From Chrysosporum bergii ANA360D (lineage in GTDB: Bacteria > Cyanobacteriota > Cyanobacteriia > Cyanobacteriales > Nostocaceae), in assembly GCF_029891735.1 (NCBI RefSeq), contig NZ_JANQDH010000093.1, forward strand, positions 1 through 64,000: a DNA stretch of 64,000 nt, written 5' to 3'. This document shows positions 54,201 through 63,365 of the stretch, one piece after another. Positions within the stretch are counted from its first letter, which is position 1. Each line of letters begins with the position of its first letter. Under the pieces are notes generated by a model, which saw only the letters and a list, made by a program, of their open reading frames with translations, searched no databases and was not told the DNA's origin. Both the position numbers and the translations under genes were made by a program.

Positions 54201-54822
54201 ACGCCTACAGTCCATGGAGCCAGTGAATATGTTAGCCTTAGAAGAATATGAACGCACCCAGAACCGCCTCCAGGAACTAACGGAAAAATTGCAAACCCTA
54301 GCAGCAGAGCGTACCGAACTACTGTTACGCATTGAAAACTTTACCACATTGCGGCAACTAGCTTTTAAAGAAGCCTTTGATGCTGTCAATCAAAACTTTC
54401 AATCTATTTTTGCCATACTTTCTGAAGGTGACGGCCACTTGCAACTGGAAAACCCCGAGGATATATTTAACAGTGGACTAAATTTAGTCGCCCATCCCAA
54501 AGGGAAACCAGTACAGCGTTTAGCCTCCATGTCTGGGGGAGAAAAATCACTCACAGCCTTGAGTTTTATCTTTGCCCTACAACGTTATCGCCCCTCGCCA
54601 TTTTATGCCTTTGATGAAGTAGATATGTTTTTAGATGGGGCAAATGTGGAAAGATTAGCTAAAATGATTAAACAACAAGCCCAACAAGCACAATTTATAG
54701 TTGTGAGTTTGCGTCGTCCAATGATAGAATCGGCCGAACGCACCATTGGTGTTACTCAAGCACGAGGGGCTTACACTCAAGTTTTGGGTATTAAATTACC
54801 ATCACCCAATACATCTGCTTGA
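51229..54822 (+). CDS. smc: chromosome segregation protein SMC
   Basis: An 1197-residue SMC ATPase. N-terminal Walker A GPNGSGKSNILDAL (residues ~33-46), two long coiled coils, a hinge at about 535-690 (LCGLVVQLAKVDPLYQLALE to SGAMTGGS) and the C-terminal head with signature MSGGEKSLTALSFIFALQ and Walker B FYAFDEVDMFLDGANVERL. It organises and segregates chromosomes as a dimer with ScpA/ScpB, which are not encoded nearby. The following PRC-barrel gene begins 66 bases after its stop on the same strand. Confidence 0.97.
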   Translation: MVHVKRVELTNFKSFGGTTSVPLLPGFTVISGPNGSGKSNILDALLFCLGLSSSKGMRADRLPDLVNNNQTCKGRGSIEASVTVTFDLSGEVLPKGAGAQGKEDETMSELPSEWSVTRRLRVNHQGGYTSSYYINGVACTLAELHDQLNNLRIYPEGYNVVLQGDVTSIISMNARERREIIDELAGVSAYDRKITQAKKTLDEVKDKEDSCRIIERELTHQRDRLSQDRGKAEKYQRLRTEFLQKQSWQGVLSWRGLQAQLEGLIKTIEQGDICGVELSGQLTTLNKSIADQSAELEALNAHVKALGEDELLAVQSTLATQAAEHKQLQRQQTELTKAIAENVEQLRQTQREIEQYQGSIQEIAADELVAQQSIIHRLQERDQAQQVLDASRTAAAEVASASEAWVQQQTAFNFEIESLLQTLEPQRTEQAQLRERNDQLQLLIREQTQLIARLEPELAGKQTEYTSLETEFNASSQPIQTLAENLSATEQELQIQQETQRRLLQEQREKQRQLDKIEAQAQAQQEVQGTQASKVILQSGLPGLCGLVVQLAKVDPLYQLALEIAAGGRLGHIVVEDDSVAAAGIELLKQKRAGRATFLPLTKIRTSKLVQDVTLRYVNGFVDYAVNLIECDGRYQDVFNYVFGNTVVFTNIQAARSNMGLYRIVTLDGELLETSGAMTGGSVNQRSTLKFATGDGGESQEVTALKSRLGDIDRIIERCTAAMAALSAQTKQDTQLLTAARQTRREQQLQLEHLQKEINNIVGQMHSTRSQLQQNQAKITTAQCRLSILDRELPGQEKQLQQLRQALAELEQSQTPSEWQKIQVTIKEQEQQLKQTETELRNAEEKLTKLQIQQQRSQEKIQAAQEKIYQYHDQQERQQNQLNALSQQEAALNSQISTTKEKFSQIEQNLGAEKQKRDMIEEELRSQLLRQQQIQWEIEKLQQSQARRREELTTLQNQIREASTELPDPLPEVPDQVDLEELEKELRTLGKRLQSMEPVNMLALEEYERTQNRLQELTEKLQTLAAERTELLLRIENFTTLRQLAFKEAFDAVNQNFQSIFAILSEGDGHLQLENPEDIFNSGLNLVAHPKGKPVQRLASMSGGEKSLTALSFIFALQRYRPSPFYAFDEVDMFLDGANVERLAKMIKQQAQQAQFIVVSLRRPMIESAERTIGVTQARGAYTQVLGIKLPSPNTSA

Positions 54823-54888
54823 GATTTTGTTAATAATAGTGTATGGATAAACAGATAAACCGGATTCGAGATCAGGACTCGGTATAGA

Positions 54889-55857
54889 ATGACCTCTGAA
54901 CAGATAATTAGGCGTTCCGACATATTAAACACCCAGGTAATTACTCGCGACAACGGCAAACGACTCGGTGTCGTCAGTCAACTTTGGGTTGATATTGATC
55001 AAAGGGAGGTTGTGGCTCTTGGTTTACGAGACAGCCTGATCTCTATTTCCAGTCTGCCACGCTATATGTACCTTAGCACCATCAACCAAATTGGTGATGT
55101 AATTCTAGTTGACAACGAAGATGCCATCGAGGATATTGACGTTGAAACTTTAAGTAACCTGATTAACTGGGAAGTAATTACAGAAACAGGTGAAGTATTA
55201 GGCAGGGTGCGGGGCTTCAAGTTCAATGCCGAAAGCGGTAAAATTCTTTCTATAGTTATCGCTTCTATCGGACTACCCCAAATTCCCGACCAAGTTGTTA
55301 GTACCTATGAGTTATCAGTAGATGAAATCGTCAGCACTGGCCCTAGCAGATTAATAGTATTTGAGGGAGCAGAAGAACGAGTTAATCAGTTAACAGTTGG
55401 TTTACTAGAACGCTTAGGTATTGGTAAAGCACCGTGGGAACGAGGAGCAGAAGAAGAATATGGCTATACTCCCCGTACAGTGGCACCAGCAAATCAGCTA
55501 CCCAGTGGCGTACCATTACAACCTCCTCAAGCTAAAGTTCGCGCCCCTCAACCTGTGGTAGAGGAGGAATGGACAGAAGACTACGTAGAGGAAGAAATAC
55601 CACAGCGTCAAGTTATGCAGGCGCGACAGTATGAATCAATTCAATACGAAGAAGATGAAGAGGATAACTGGAGCGAGGCCACAGGACGGGATAGATATTC
55701 AGAACCACCTAGATATGAACGCCAGCCTTACATTAACCAATACGACGACTATGACGACATAGAAGGCGACGCTTGGGATGACACACCAAAGCCAGTAAAT
55801 ATTCCCAAAAAAATCAAAGAAAGACAGCCAGAGTATGAAGAGGAAGGCGGATATTAA
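54889..55857 (+). CDS. PRC-barrel domain protein with acidic low-complexity tail
   Basis: A 322-residue protein. Two PRC-barrel-like domains lie at residues ~1-80 (RRSDILNTQVITRDNGKRLG) and ~85-170 (INWEVITETGEVLGRVRGFK). A disordered Pro/Glu/Tyr-rich tail (~185-322) contains repeated acidic patches (EEEWTEDYVEEEIPQ, YDDYDDIEGDAWDD). PRC barrels act in photosynthetic reaction-centre assembly, RimM and bacterial division proteins; which role applies is unknown. Its place immediately downstream of smc suggests chromosome or cell-division association, but that is inference. A clear terminator follows. Confidence 0.8.
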   Translation: MTSEQIIRRSDILNTQVITRDNGKRLGVVSQLWVDIDQREVVALGLRDSLISISSLPRYMYLSTINQIGDVILVDNEDAIEDIDVETLSNLINWEVITETGEVLGRVRGFKFNAESGKILSIVIASIGLPQIPDQVVSTYELSVDEIVSTGPSRLIVFEGAEERVNQLTVGLLERLGIGKAPWERGAEEEYGYTPRTVAPANQLPSGVPLQPPQAKVRAPQPVVEEEWTEDYVEEEIPQRQVMQARQYESIQYEEDEEDNWSEATGRDRYSEPPRYERQPYINQYDDYDDIEGDAWDDTPKPVNIPKKIKERQPEYEEEGGY

Positions 55858-55908
55858 AGTAATTAATTACTCAATAATTCCTCGTTTCTAATTCGTAAAT
55901 CAGGATAT

Positions 55909-55933
55909 AGATCCCCGACCTAGTTGGGGATCT
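55909..55933 (+). terminator. terminator after the PRC-barrel gene
   Basis: AGATCCCC pairs with GGGGATCT around GACCTAGTT, followed by GTTTGTTT. Confidence 0.75.
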
Positions 55934-56060
55934 GTTTGTTTAGGGAACAGGGAACTGCGATCAAGCGGTGATAAGTGCCATGATTACTAAAATCATATTT
56001 CTCAACTCTCCATGGTGTTGTAACACAAGCATCCTGCTTGTTTTTATTTGATTTGTTGAT

Positions 56061-56096
56061 CAGGCGATTGGCTCCGCCAGTACCGTAGGCAATCGC
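56061..56096. repeat. dispersed palindromic repeat (CAGGCGATTGGC family), copy 2
   Basis: Matches 11176-11211 at 33 of 36 positions, with outer arms GCGATTG/CAATCGC. Confidence 0.65.
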
Positions 56097-56112
56097 ATTG
56101 CTTGTGAGCTGC

Positions 56113-56153
56113 AATTCTAAATTCTAAATTCTAAATTCTAAATTCTAAATTCT
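56113..56153. repeat. AATTCTA heptamer array
   Basis: Five perfect head-to-tail copies of AATTCTA plus six bases of a sixth, a typical short tandemly repeated repetitive (STRR) sequence of filamentous cyanobacteria. Confidence 0.9.
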
Positions 56154-56389
56154 TTGTTAGCCGATATTCAAAAATCACGACAGATATGTAAACCAAATTC
56201 AGTCTGTTTCTAACCGACTTTAGCTTTCAGGCGGGGAATTCATTCCCCGACAAGCAAGATGCTTGTGTTACAGGGTAGCACCGGCTTCTAGCCGGTATTT
56301 AGACAAGCATCTTGCTTGTGTTACAGGCGCTCGCGCATTCCGTAAAAATTCTAAATTCTCAATTCTAAATTCTCAAAAGCTAGAGTAGT

Positions 56390-58498
56390 TCATTTAAGCA
56401 TTTTTGCTTCTGGTTCCCGAATAATCCTATCTGGATGGTGTTGTGGTGAATGTTTAGGCGATGGCGGTTTACCTGTGACGATGGCGTATTTAATCACCAA
56501 GAGGCGGAACCACAAAGCGGGAAAACGGGTTTCTAGCCAAGATTGGTTTTCCACTAAAAAGCGCGGGAACCATTTTTGCAGCAAAGCACTGACGAGGGAA
56601 TGAAGACCAAAATTCAGATAATTACCCAGCCACCGCACTAAATCTTTGAATCCAGCCAGATCCCAGATCCATAAAATTAGGGCTGGGTTTCGGCGGGCTG
56701 CTTTGAGTGCAAGGCGGTTAAAGGTTAACCAGTCACTTCTATCTTTGATGAAATTATCTGCTACTTCTAGTGGTTCATCTGCTAACAAGCCAAAGAAGGT
56801 GTTAAGCATAGAGTTGATGCGTTGGGGGGGTAAAAATTTTCCAGTGGGAACCATCATACCCTTAGAAAATAGCCAAGTTACCGCAACGTTGCTCTGGTAA
56901 GCGCGAATCTTGTTTAAATTGCCGAAGTTTAACAAGTCATGTTTCAGGGCTGTATTTAAGAGTGTTGTTAAACGCTCTAAATTACGAACTAGAGAACCAA
57001 AGCCAGTAAATACCAGAGGAGACTGGAGGGATGCTGCATCACCAATGGCAATTAATCTATCAAAAGCAACAGTGCGATCGCTACTTCCCACACTAAAATG
57101 TCCTGGTATGTAGCCAAATGTAGGCTTTTTCCACACCAGTTTATCTAAGTCACAGCGTCGATACTCTGGCAAGATAGTAAAAAAGTCTTCATACATTTCT
57201 AGTAGAGAACCCGGGTTTTCTGGGTTGACTTGGTGATAATGAAATAAATAAATAGTCAGTTCCTCACCAAATCCCGGAAATAATTCCCAAATCAATTGCC
57301 TACCCCTGGAAATATCGCCGTGACTGTTGAGTACATCGCCATACTGAGAATCCCAAACCCCAGGCTCAAATCCTCCTGCAACCACTGCTCCCACCGTGGG
57401 GCATACACTGTCAAAAGCACGACCACCATTTAATTGCCAGGCGATGGGGGAGGCGGTTCCCATAGCATCAACTAACAGTCGCCCGCTAACGCGCTGCTCG
57501 TTTCCATCCTGGTAACGCTTGACTGTAATTACTACTTGTGTTTTGTGAATGTCGGCTTGTAGAAATTCTGTTTCATCCCAGATTTCACCACCTGCTGCTT
57601 GCAGCTTTTCACCGCACATTCTCAGCCATTTTTCTGAGTCTAAGGCAATATTTAATACAGTTGGAGTGTGCAATACAGGCGATCGCAGTTGAGGGGGATT
57701 ATTACCATCAAAGAACTTATTGAATCCGTCCTTATACTCCCTGACAATGACGTTTTCCAACTCACAAGCGGTTACCAAACCGAGGTTAATTAAGCTTTGA
57801 AGTTCATCACGAGAAATATTCCATTCTCGATTCATCCGGCCAAAGGGCAAACGCTCTACTAGTAAGACCTTATAACCCAGTTTAGCCATAACAGCTGCAT
57901 GAATTACCCCCAATGCGCCACCGACATAGATCAAATCATAAGTGGCATCTGAAAGAGACCTTATATCACTTTCTTTTTGACTGTGAGAAAAAATTACTTG
58001 ACGGGGCTGGCGGGGGTTACGTACTCCCTCACGCCACCTTTGTTCCCACCAGTAGACTCGGTTGAGGTCATATTCCCCATTAGGCATTTGCTGAAAATAT
58101 TTAACCGTGAGGGGGTAAGCAGGGGCTAATTGCTCAAAAATCGACTTTTGAGAATCAATAGCTGGAGGTTCAGGGTAGCTATGAGGAAACTGCTTTCTGA
58201 TTTGACTATTCAGACGTTGCAAGATTTGTGCTTCTTCTGAAACAAGCCGCTCTTCTCCCCAGCGAAACACTTTTAGATAGGTAGTGCGCTGTACAGACCA
58301 AAGGAACACAGAAAGTTCATTGGGTAATTTTCCTGTAATGTCCGCCTCACGATTTTTAGTTGTGGGAATTTTGAGCCGAAAACCATCTGGTGTAAGTAAC
58401 TTTTCCCCGGTTCCTGGTTTAAACTCTGTTTGTAGCCAAGTGAGTACAGCCGCCTTGTCTGGTGTGGGAATTTCTAGATAAAGTATTTCTTTCATCAT
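56390..58498 (-). CDS. FAD-dependent CruA/CruP-type lycopene cyclase-like protein
   Basis: A 702-residue flavoprotein. The first ~185 residues are a family-specific N-terminal extension. The FAD-binding fold starts at YDLIYVGGALGVIHAAVMAK (~188-207) and is followed by the diagnostic FGRMNREWNISRDELQSL. LLVDAMGTASPIAWQL and IAIGDAASLQSPLVFTGFGS form the later FAD motifs. CruA and CruP are related; CruA cyclises lycopene to gamma/beta-carotene in cyanobacteria without CrtL, and the GRMNREWNISR pattern leans to CruA. It follows cimA on the same strand 105 bases downstream. Single gene with no visible damage. Confidence 0.8.
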   Translation of the reverse strand: MMKEILYLEIPTPDKAAVLTWLQTEFKPGTGEKLLTPDGFRLKIPTTKNREADITGKLPNELSVFLWSVQRTTYLKVFRWGEERLVSEEAQILQRLNSQIRKQFPHSYPEPPAIDSQKSIFEQLAPAYPLTVKYFQQMPNGEYDLNRVYWWEQRWREGVRNPRQPRQVIFSHSQKESDIRSLSDATYDLIYVGGALGVIHAAVMAKLGYKVLLVERLPFGRMNREWNISRDELQSLINLGLVTACELENVIVREYKDGFNKFFDGNNPPQLRSPVLHTPTVLNIALDSEKWLRMCGEKLQAAGGEIWDETEFLQADIHKTQVVITVKRYQDGNEQRVSGRLLVDAMGTASPIAWQLNGGRAFDSVCPTVGAVVAGGFEPGVWDSQYGDVLNSHGDISRGRQLIWELFPGFGEELTIYLFHYHQVNPENPGSLLEMYEDFFTILPEYRRCDLDKLVWKKPTFGYIPGHFSVGSSDRTVAFDRLIAIGDAASLQSPLVFTGFGSLVRNLERLTTLLNTALKHDLLNFGNLNKIRAYQSNVAVTWLFSKGMMVPTGKFLPPQRINSMLNTFFGLLADEPLEVADNFIKDRSDWLTFNRLALKAARRNPALILWIWDLAGFKDLVRWLGNYLNFGLHSLVSALLQKWFPRFLVENQSWLETRFPALWFRLLVIKYAIVTGKPPSPKHSPQHHPDRIIREPEAKMLK

Positions 58499-58603
58499 TT
58501 TTTGCTGACCAGAACATCTTTCTTAGAAGATTGAGTAAAGAATTTTGAATTTTTAATAGTTTTTCAAAGTCTACGCTTTATTTTATATTTTTTTCTGCCC
58601 AGG

Positions 58604-60259
58604 CTATGAATTTTCCTTCAACCAGAAATTTTTAAAGCTGCTTGGTGCTGGAGAATGTAGCAACAAACCATATTCCAGCCCTTCTACCACTGCTTGATAG
58701 GAAGCTGCCAAAATATTAGGGGAAACCCCTATAGTCGTCCAGCGTTGATAACCCGTGCCGGATTCCACTAATACACGAGTTTTAGCTGCTGTACCTCTGT
58801 GTCCGTTGAGAATCCGGACTTTGTAATCTGTTAATTCAAAAGTGGCAACTTGGGGATAAAATTTGACTAAAGCTTTGCGTAATGCCGCATCTAAGGCAGC
58901 AACTGGTCCATTTCCTTCGGCTGCTTCCAGGATATCTTGGCTTTTGACCGTTATTTTTACAGTGGCTAGGGCATTGTTAGTTTCTTTACCTTCCACTAAA
59001 TCACAATGTACCTGAAAGCCTTTGATTTCAAATAACTGCTGACGAGTACCCAAAGCCTCATACATCAACAGGGCAAAACTGGCCTCTGCTGCTTCAAATT
59101 GATATCCTTGGCTTTCTAATTCCTTGAGGCGTTGGAGGATTTGTCGGGCTGCTGGTTGGTGTTTATCTAATTCAATGCCAAAAGTGCGGGCTTTGGCTAA
59201 AACATTACTAAGTCCTGATTGTTCAGAAATGACTATGCGGCGAGAGTTACCAACTTCTTCTGGTTGAATGTGTTCGTAAGTTACGGGATTTCGTTGTACT
59301 GCTGAGACATGGATACCACCTTTGTGGGCAAAAGCCGACCGTCCTACAAAGGGGGCGTGTTCATCAGGGGCGAGGTTCACCACTTCACTGATAAACCGAC
59401 TAGCTTCTGTGAGTTGATTAAGCTGGTGTTGTGCGATACAGCTATAACCAAGCTTTAGTTGTAGATTGGGAATTAATGAACAAAGATTAGCATTACCACA
59501 ACGTTCACCGTAGCCGTTGATTGTTCCTTGTACCATTTTTGCCCCTGCCATTACCGCTGCTAAAGCATTGGCCACTGCTGTGTCGGAATCATTGTGAGTA
59601 TGAATACCAATCTGGGGTTTTAATTGTGTATTAATATTTTCTGATAAATTACTGATGACTGATGCCACGATTTGACTTACTTCATGGGGTAGAGTGCCAC
59701 CGTTGGTATCACATAAAACTATCCACTCAGCACCTGCTGCCATGGCAGTTTCTAAGGTTTGTAAAGCATATTCTCGATTTTGCTTATAGCCATCAAACCA
59801 GTGTTCAGCATCATAAATTACTCGTCGTCCTTGAGCAGCAAGATACTCGATAGTATCACGAATCATGGCTAAATTTTCTGCTAAGGTGGTTTGGAGACCT
59901 GCTGTCACCTGTAAGTCCCAAGATTTACCAAAAACCGTCACCCAACGAGTACCCGCGGCTAAAATGGCTTGCAGCATGGCTTCAGAGTCAGCAGTGGTGT
60001 TAGGCCGACGTGTGGAACAAAAAGCCACAATTTCTGCTTGTTTGAGCGGATCTTCTTGCAATTGCCAGAAGAACTGAACATCCTTGGGATTAGCACCAGG
60101 CCAACCACCTTCAATAAAAGGAAATCCTAGCTGGTCCAGTCTGCGAGCAATGCGTAATTTATCTTCTATGGAAACTGATAAACCTTCGCGCTGAGTCCCA
60201 TCCCGTAGGGTGGTGTCATAGAGCCAAATTTGAGGTGGAGTGTTTGTGGTCATGGTCAT
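58604..60259 (-). CDS. cimA: citramalate synthase
   Basis: A ~551-residue enzyme of the DRE-TIM/HMGL-like superfamily. IWLYDTTLRDGTQREGLSVS starts the barrel, and IGIHTHNDSDTAVANALAAV carries the metal-binding HxH. GTINGYGERCGNANL and the HKGGIHVSAVQRNP linker precede a LeuA-type regulatory domain (~400-545). It condenses pyruvate with acetyl-CoA to (R)-citramalate, giving threonine-independent isoleucine synthesis; it is distinguished from LeuA by overall layout and length. The frame opens at 60328 but the first in-frame ATGs fitting the family start are 60259/60253 (MTMTTNTPP). Confidence 0.9.
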   Translation of the reverse strand: MTMTTNTPPQIWLYDTTLRDGTQREGLSVSIEDKLRIARRLDQLGFPFIEGGWPGANPKDVQFFWQLQEDPLKQAEIVAFCSTRRPNTTADSEAMLQAILAAGTRWVTVFGKSWDLQVTAGLQTTLAENLAMIRDTIEYLAAQGRRVIYDAEHWFDGYKQNREYALQTLETAMAAGAEWIVLCDTNGGTLPHEVSQIVASVISNLSENINTQLKPQIGIHTHNDSDTAVANALAAVMAGAKMVQGTINGYGERCGNANLCSLIPNLQLKLGYSCIAQHQLNQLTEASRFISEVVNLAPDEHAPFVGRSAFAHKGGIHVSAVQRNPVTYEHIQPEEVGNSRRIVISEQSGLSNVLAKARTFGIELDKHQPAARQILQRLKELESQGYQFEAAEASFALLMYEALGTRQQLFEIKGFQVHCDLVEGKETNNALATVKITVKSQDILEAAEGNGPVAALDAALRKALVKFYPQVATFELTDYKVRILNGHRGTAAKTRVLVESGTGYQRWTTIGVSPNILAASYQAVVEGLEYGLLLHSPAPSSFKNFWLKENS

Positions 60260-60559
60260 GTTATAAATCAAGACTTGCAAGACAACTGGTAAGGCATATC
60301 CCATAAAACCAACCGGTATATGCTCCAAGTGTTAACTGGGTTGGGAAAACTGGAAAACTAAAATTAGGTGGAATTTGGCGGCACAATGGTTAAGACCCTA
60401 TAATGGCAGTGCTAGGCGATCGCTTTGGCTTCCTATTTATTTTCCTACAACAGAACTGCCACCAGGAGATGTAAAATTCACAAAAATCAATGGATTTTGG
60501 CAGGTGATCTCATATCATAGACACCAGAAGGTTAGGTTAAAAAAGGAGAAAAGGATAAG

Positions 60560-61006
60560 ATGGGTAGATGGACTCCACTAATTCTCATGACCGGAGGCTT
60601 GGCGATTTTACTCGGTACATTATTGGGGATTAACTTTCCCATAGGTGGAGAACAAACCGCCAGTAATGATGATCCTGAAAGCAGAACATCTAAAGTGCTT
60701 CCAGCTAACATTAATGTTAATAGCGCTTCTTCTAGCAGTAGTAGCAACAATCAAACACCCCCTGACAACAGCAGCAGCGTCGCTCAGGAGAGTTTTTCTC
60801 CCCCTGACAACAGCAGCAGCGTCGCCCAGGAGAGTTTTTCTCCCCCTGACAACAGCAGCAGCGTCGCTCAAAGTAACAATTCCCCTTCAAACTCTAATAG
60901 TAGATCACGTGTGAGAAATACAACAGTTCAGTCAAGCAATGCGTCAACTAGCACTGCCGGCACAGCAACAAGTCAGGCTAAAACACCAATTCGAGCTTTG
61001 TGGTAA
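60560..61006 (+). CDS. small membrane-anchored Ser/Asn-rich repeat protein
   Basis: A 148-residue protein with a strong AAAAGGAGAAAAGGA ribosome binding region. Residues ~5-27 are one hydrophobic helix (WTPLILMTGGLAILLGTLLG), so it is an anchored or exported protein. The remainder is low-complexity Ser/Asn/Thr, with a 14-residue unit PPDNSSSVAQESFS repeated 2.7 times at about residues 67-104 and a basic patch NSRSRVRN after it. No known domain. The nature of the repeat suggests variable copy number between strains. It is followed by the MITE that abuts thiO/thiG. Confidence 0.65.
   Translation: MGRWTPLILMTGGLAILLGTLLGINFPIGGEQTASNDDPESRTSKVLPANINVNSASSSSSSNNQTPPDNSSSVAQESFSPPDNSSSVAQESFSPPDNSSSVAQSNNSPSNSNSRSRVRNTTVQSSNASTSTAGTATSQAKTPIRALW
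60758..60871 (+). repeat. 42-bp in-frame tandem repeat
   Basis: Three starts of CCCCCTGACAACAGCAGCAG at 60758, 60800 and 60842, exactly 42 bases apart; the third unit is partial. Copies differ by single bases (CTCAG/CCCAG), pointing to recent expansion. Confidence 0.9.
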
Positions 61007-61012
61007 ACCTGG

Positions 61013-61136
61013 TTAGTTATAGCATTTCTTAAACACGTGAGATACAAATGTAAATGTCGTCTTGTGGCGCTCAGTACAAGTACAAGTCCTGCTTGCTAAG
61101 AATGTACCTCACCTGGGCAAAATTCGCTATAACTAA
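61013..61136 (+). mobile_element. intact MITE with 11-bp terminal inverted repeats
   Basis: The 124-bp element begins TTAGTTATAGC (61013-61023) and ends GCTATAACTAA (61126-61136), perfect reverse complements. Internally it contains AAACACGTGAGATACAAATG and AATGTACCTCAC, shared with copies at 34585-34695 (opposite orientation) and partly at 24813 and 36715. There is no coding capacity, so mobilisation would need a transposase elsewhere. Its last base is the A of the thiO/thiG ATG. Confidence 0.75.
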
Positions 61137-63118
61137 TGAGTAGTAACATTTTAATTATTGGTGGCGGTGTAGTTGGTTTGTCCATCGCCGTTGAGTTGAG
61201 ATGGCGCGGTGCTATGGTCACCGTGCTTTGTGGTGACTTTCAGGCAGCTACCAGCCACGCTGCCGCAGGGATGTTAGCGCCAGATGCGGAAAACATCACC
61301 AATCCAGCCATGGGTTCTTTGTGCAGGCGATCGCGTGCCTTATATCCAGAGTGGACCCGCAAACTGGAAGATTTAACCGGTTTAAATACTGGTTATTGGC
61401 CTTGTGGCATATTAGCACCAGTTTATCAAAGAAAAAGCAACAAAGTAGATGCTTCTGCCACTGCCCAGTCTTCATACTGGTTAGACCAAGTGACAATTCA
61501 TCAATATCAGCCTGGATTAGGAGCGGAAGTAGTTGGGGGCTGGTGGTATCCTGAAGACGCACAAGTTGATAATCGTGCCTTGCTGAATGTACTGCGCACA
61601 GCAGCCGAGTCCCTTGGGGTTGAATTAAAAGACCGGGTGAAAGCAGAAGGATTTTTACAGCAGCGGGGAGAGATACTCGGCGTACAAACCAACACGGGGC
61701 TGATTCATGCTGACCATTATGTTTTAGCTACAGGGGCTTGGTCATCTCAATTATTACCATTACCAGTAGTTCCTCGCAAAGGGCAAATGCTGAGTGTGGG
61801 AGTACCAGAATTTACGCCAGAATTACCTCTAACGCGGGTTTTGTTTGGAGAACACATTTACATCGTCCCCAGGCGGAACCGTTCTATTATTATTGGGGCA
61901 ACGAGCGAAAATGTCGGCTTTACCCCCCACAACACCCCTGCTGGTATTCAAAGCTTACTGCAACAAGCCATTAATCTATATCCTCAATTACAGGATTACC
62001 CCATTGAGCAATTCTGGTGGGGATTTCGCCCTGCTACACCCGATGAGTTACCCATTTTCGGCACTAGCCATTGTGAAAATTTAACTTTAGCTACAGGTCA
62101 TTATCGTAATGGCATATTACTTGCGCCCATAACAGGATCACTAATTGCCGATTTGATTTGGGAACAGAAAATTGATCCTATATTGTCTCATTTCCAATAT
62201 TCACGCTTTCATAGCCAGTTATCCATCCCTACTCCCATGCTAACCCACTCTGCTAACTTCTCTTGTGGAAATCATTCTGCCAAACTCGCCACGGAAGATG
62301 CAAGCAATAACCTTTCTATAGATTCACCACTAGTCATTGCTGGTAAAACTTTTCAGTCCCGCTTGATGACAGGAACCGGCAAATATCGCAGCATTGAGGA
62401 AATGCAGCAAAGTGTTAGGGCGAGTGGTTGTCAAATTGTCACTGTGGCGGTTAGACGGGTACAAACTAAAGCAGCAGGACATGAAGGTTTAGCAGAAGCC
62501 CTGGATTGGGGGAAAATCTGGATGTTGCCCAATACAGCCGGCTGTGAAACCGCAGAAGATGCCATTCGGGTGGCTCGTTTAGGGCGAGAAATGGCCAAAC
62601 TATTAGGACAGGAAGATAACAATTTTGTTAAGTTAGAGGTCATACCTGATCCTAAATATTTACTTCCTGATCCCATAGGTACACTAAAAGCTGCTGAACA
62701 GCTGGTTAAAGAAGGTTTTGCAGTTTTACCCTATATTAATGCTGACCCCATGTTAGCCAAGCGCCTGGAAGATGTGGGCTGTGCCACAGTTATGCCGTTA
62801 GCGTCGCCCATTGGTTCGGGACAAGGGCTAAAAACAACCGCCAATATTCAAATTATCATTGAGAATGCTAATATACCCGTGGTGGTAGATGCCGGAATTG
62901 GCGCACCGTCAGAAGCAGCCCAAGCCATGGAATTGGGTGCAGATGCTTTGTTAATTAATAGTGCGATCGCTCTGGCCCAAAATCCTCCGGCTATGGCCCA
63001 AGCCATGAATTTAGCCGCAGTAGCTGGTCGTTTAGCATATCTGGCTGGCAGAATGCCTTTAAAAACCTATGCTAGTGCGAGTTCACCCCTTGAAGGAACA
63101 ATTAGTAATTACTCATGA
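61136..63118 (+). CDS. thiO/thiG: bifunctional glycine oxidase / thiazole synthase (ThiO-ThiG fusion)
   Basis: A 660-residue two-enzyme protein of thiamine synthesis. Residues ~1-375 are the FAD-dependent ThiO, with [20 protein letters not shown] and [20 protein letters not shown], producing iminoglycine from glycine. A linker precedes ThiG (~398-655): [17 protein letters not shown], the DXP-binding Lys in [16 protein letters not shown], and the phosphate loop [20 protein letters not shown]. Such fusions are known in cyanobacteria. The start codon abuts a MITE end, so there is no normal ribosome binding site, and no TPP riboswitch is recognisable upstream. A terminator follows at 63165-63197. 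Confidence 0.95.
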   Translation: MSSNILIIGGGVVGLSIAVELRWRGAMVTVLCGDFQAATSHAAAGMLAPDAENITNPAMGSLCRRSRALYPEWTRKLEDLTGLNTGYWPCGILAPVYQRKSNKVDASATAQSSYWLDQVTIHQYQPGLGAEVVGGWWYPEDAQVDNRALLNVLRTAAESLGVELKDRVKAEGFLQQRGEILGVQTNTGLIHADHYVLATGAWSSQLLPLPVVPRKGQMLSVGVPEFTPELPLTRVLFGEHIYIVPRRNRSIIIGATSENVGFTPHNTPAGIQSLLQQAINLYPQLQDYPIEQFWWGFRPATPDELPIFGTSHCENLTLATGHYRNGILLAPITGSLIADLIWEQKIDPILSHFQYSRFHSQLSIPTPMLTHSANFSCGNHSAKLATEDASNNLSIDSPLVIAGKTFQSRLMTGTGKYRSIEEMQQSVRASGCQIVTVAVRRVQTKAAGHEGLAEALDWGKIWMLPNTAGCETAEDAIRVARLGREMAKLLGQEDNNFVKLEVIPDPKYLLPDPIGTLKAAEQLVKEGFAVLPYINADPMLAKRLEDVGCATVMPLASPIGSGQGLKTTANIQIIIENANIPVVVDAGIGAPSEAAQAMELGADALLINSAIALAQNPPAMAQAMNLAAVAGRLAYLAGRMPLKTYASASSPLEGTISNYS

Positions 63119-63164
63119 GTAATTGACATCGAAATTTTTTTACAAAACTTTATATTTTGGTTTT

Positions 63165-63197
63165 CAAGGTTTCCATGCTATAGGAACCTTGTTTTTT
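63165..63197 (+). terminator. rho-independent terminator of thiO/thiG
   Basis: CAAGGTTTCC pairs with GGAACCTTG (one bulged T) around ATGCTATA, followed by TTTTTT. Confidence 0.85.
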
Positions 63198-63365
63198 ATT
63201 TTTATTTTTTTTGTTAGAATGTTATAGGGAAGTAAGTATAAATAAATACTGTTAACTTTACCAAATGTAAAAAACTTGATGGATATTCAGCAGATTAATT
63301 TTCTTGATCTGCTCTCATGTATCTTGTCAAATCTATGTTTACCATGTTTTGGCTCTTTAGCCGCC

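Larger units (their letters stand above)
55936..56389. repeat. repeat-dense spacer
   Basis: No gene is visible. In order it holds a CAAGCATCCTGCTTG palindrome (about 56026-56040), the CAGGCGATTGGC repeat (56061-56096), the AATTCTA heptamer array (56113-56153), GGGGAAT/ATTCCCC (56234-56249), CAAGCAAGATGCTTG (56251-56265), CCGGCTTCTAGCCGG (56281-56295), CAAGCATCTTGCTTG (56304-56318) and a second imperfect ATTCTAA array (56347-56375). Confidence 0.7.
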
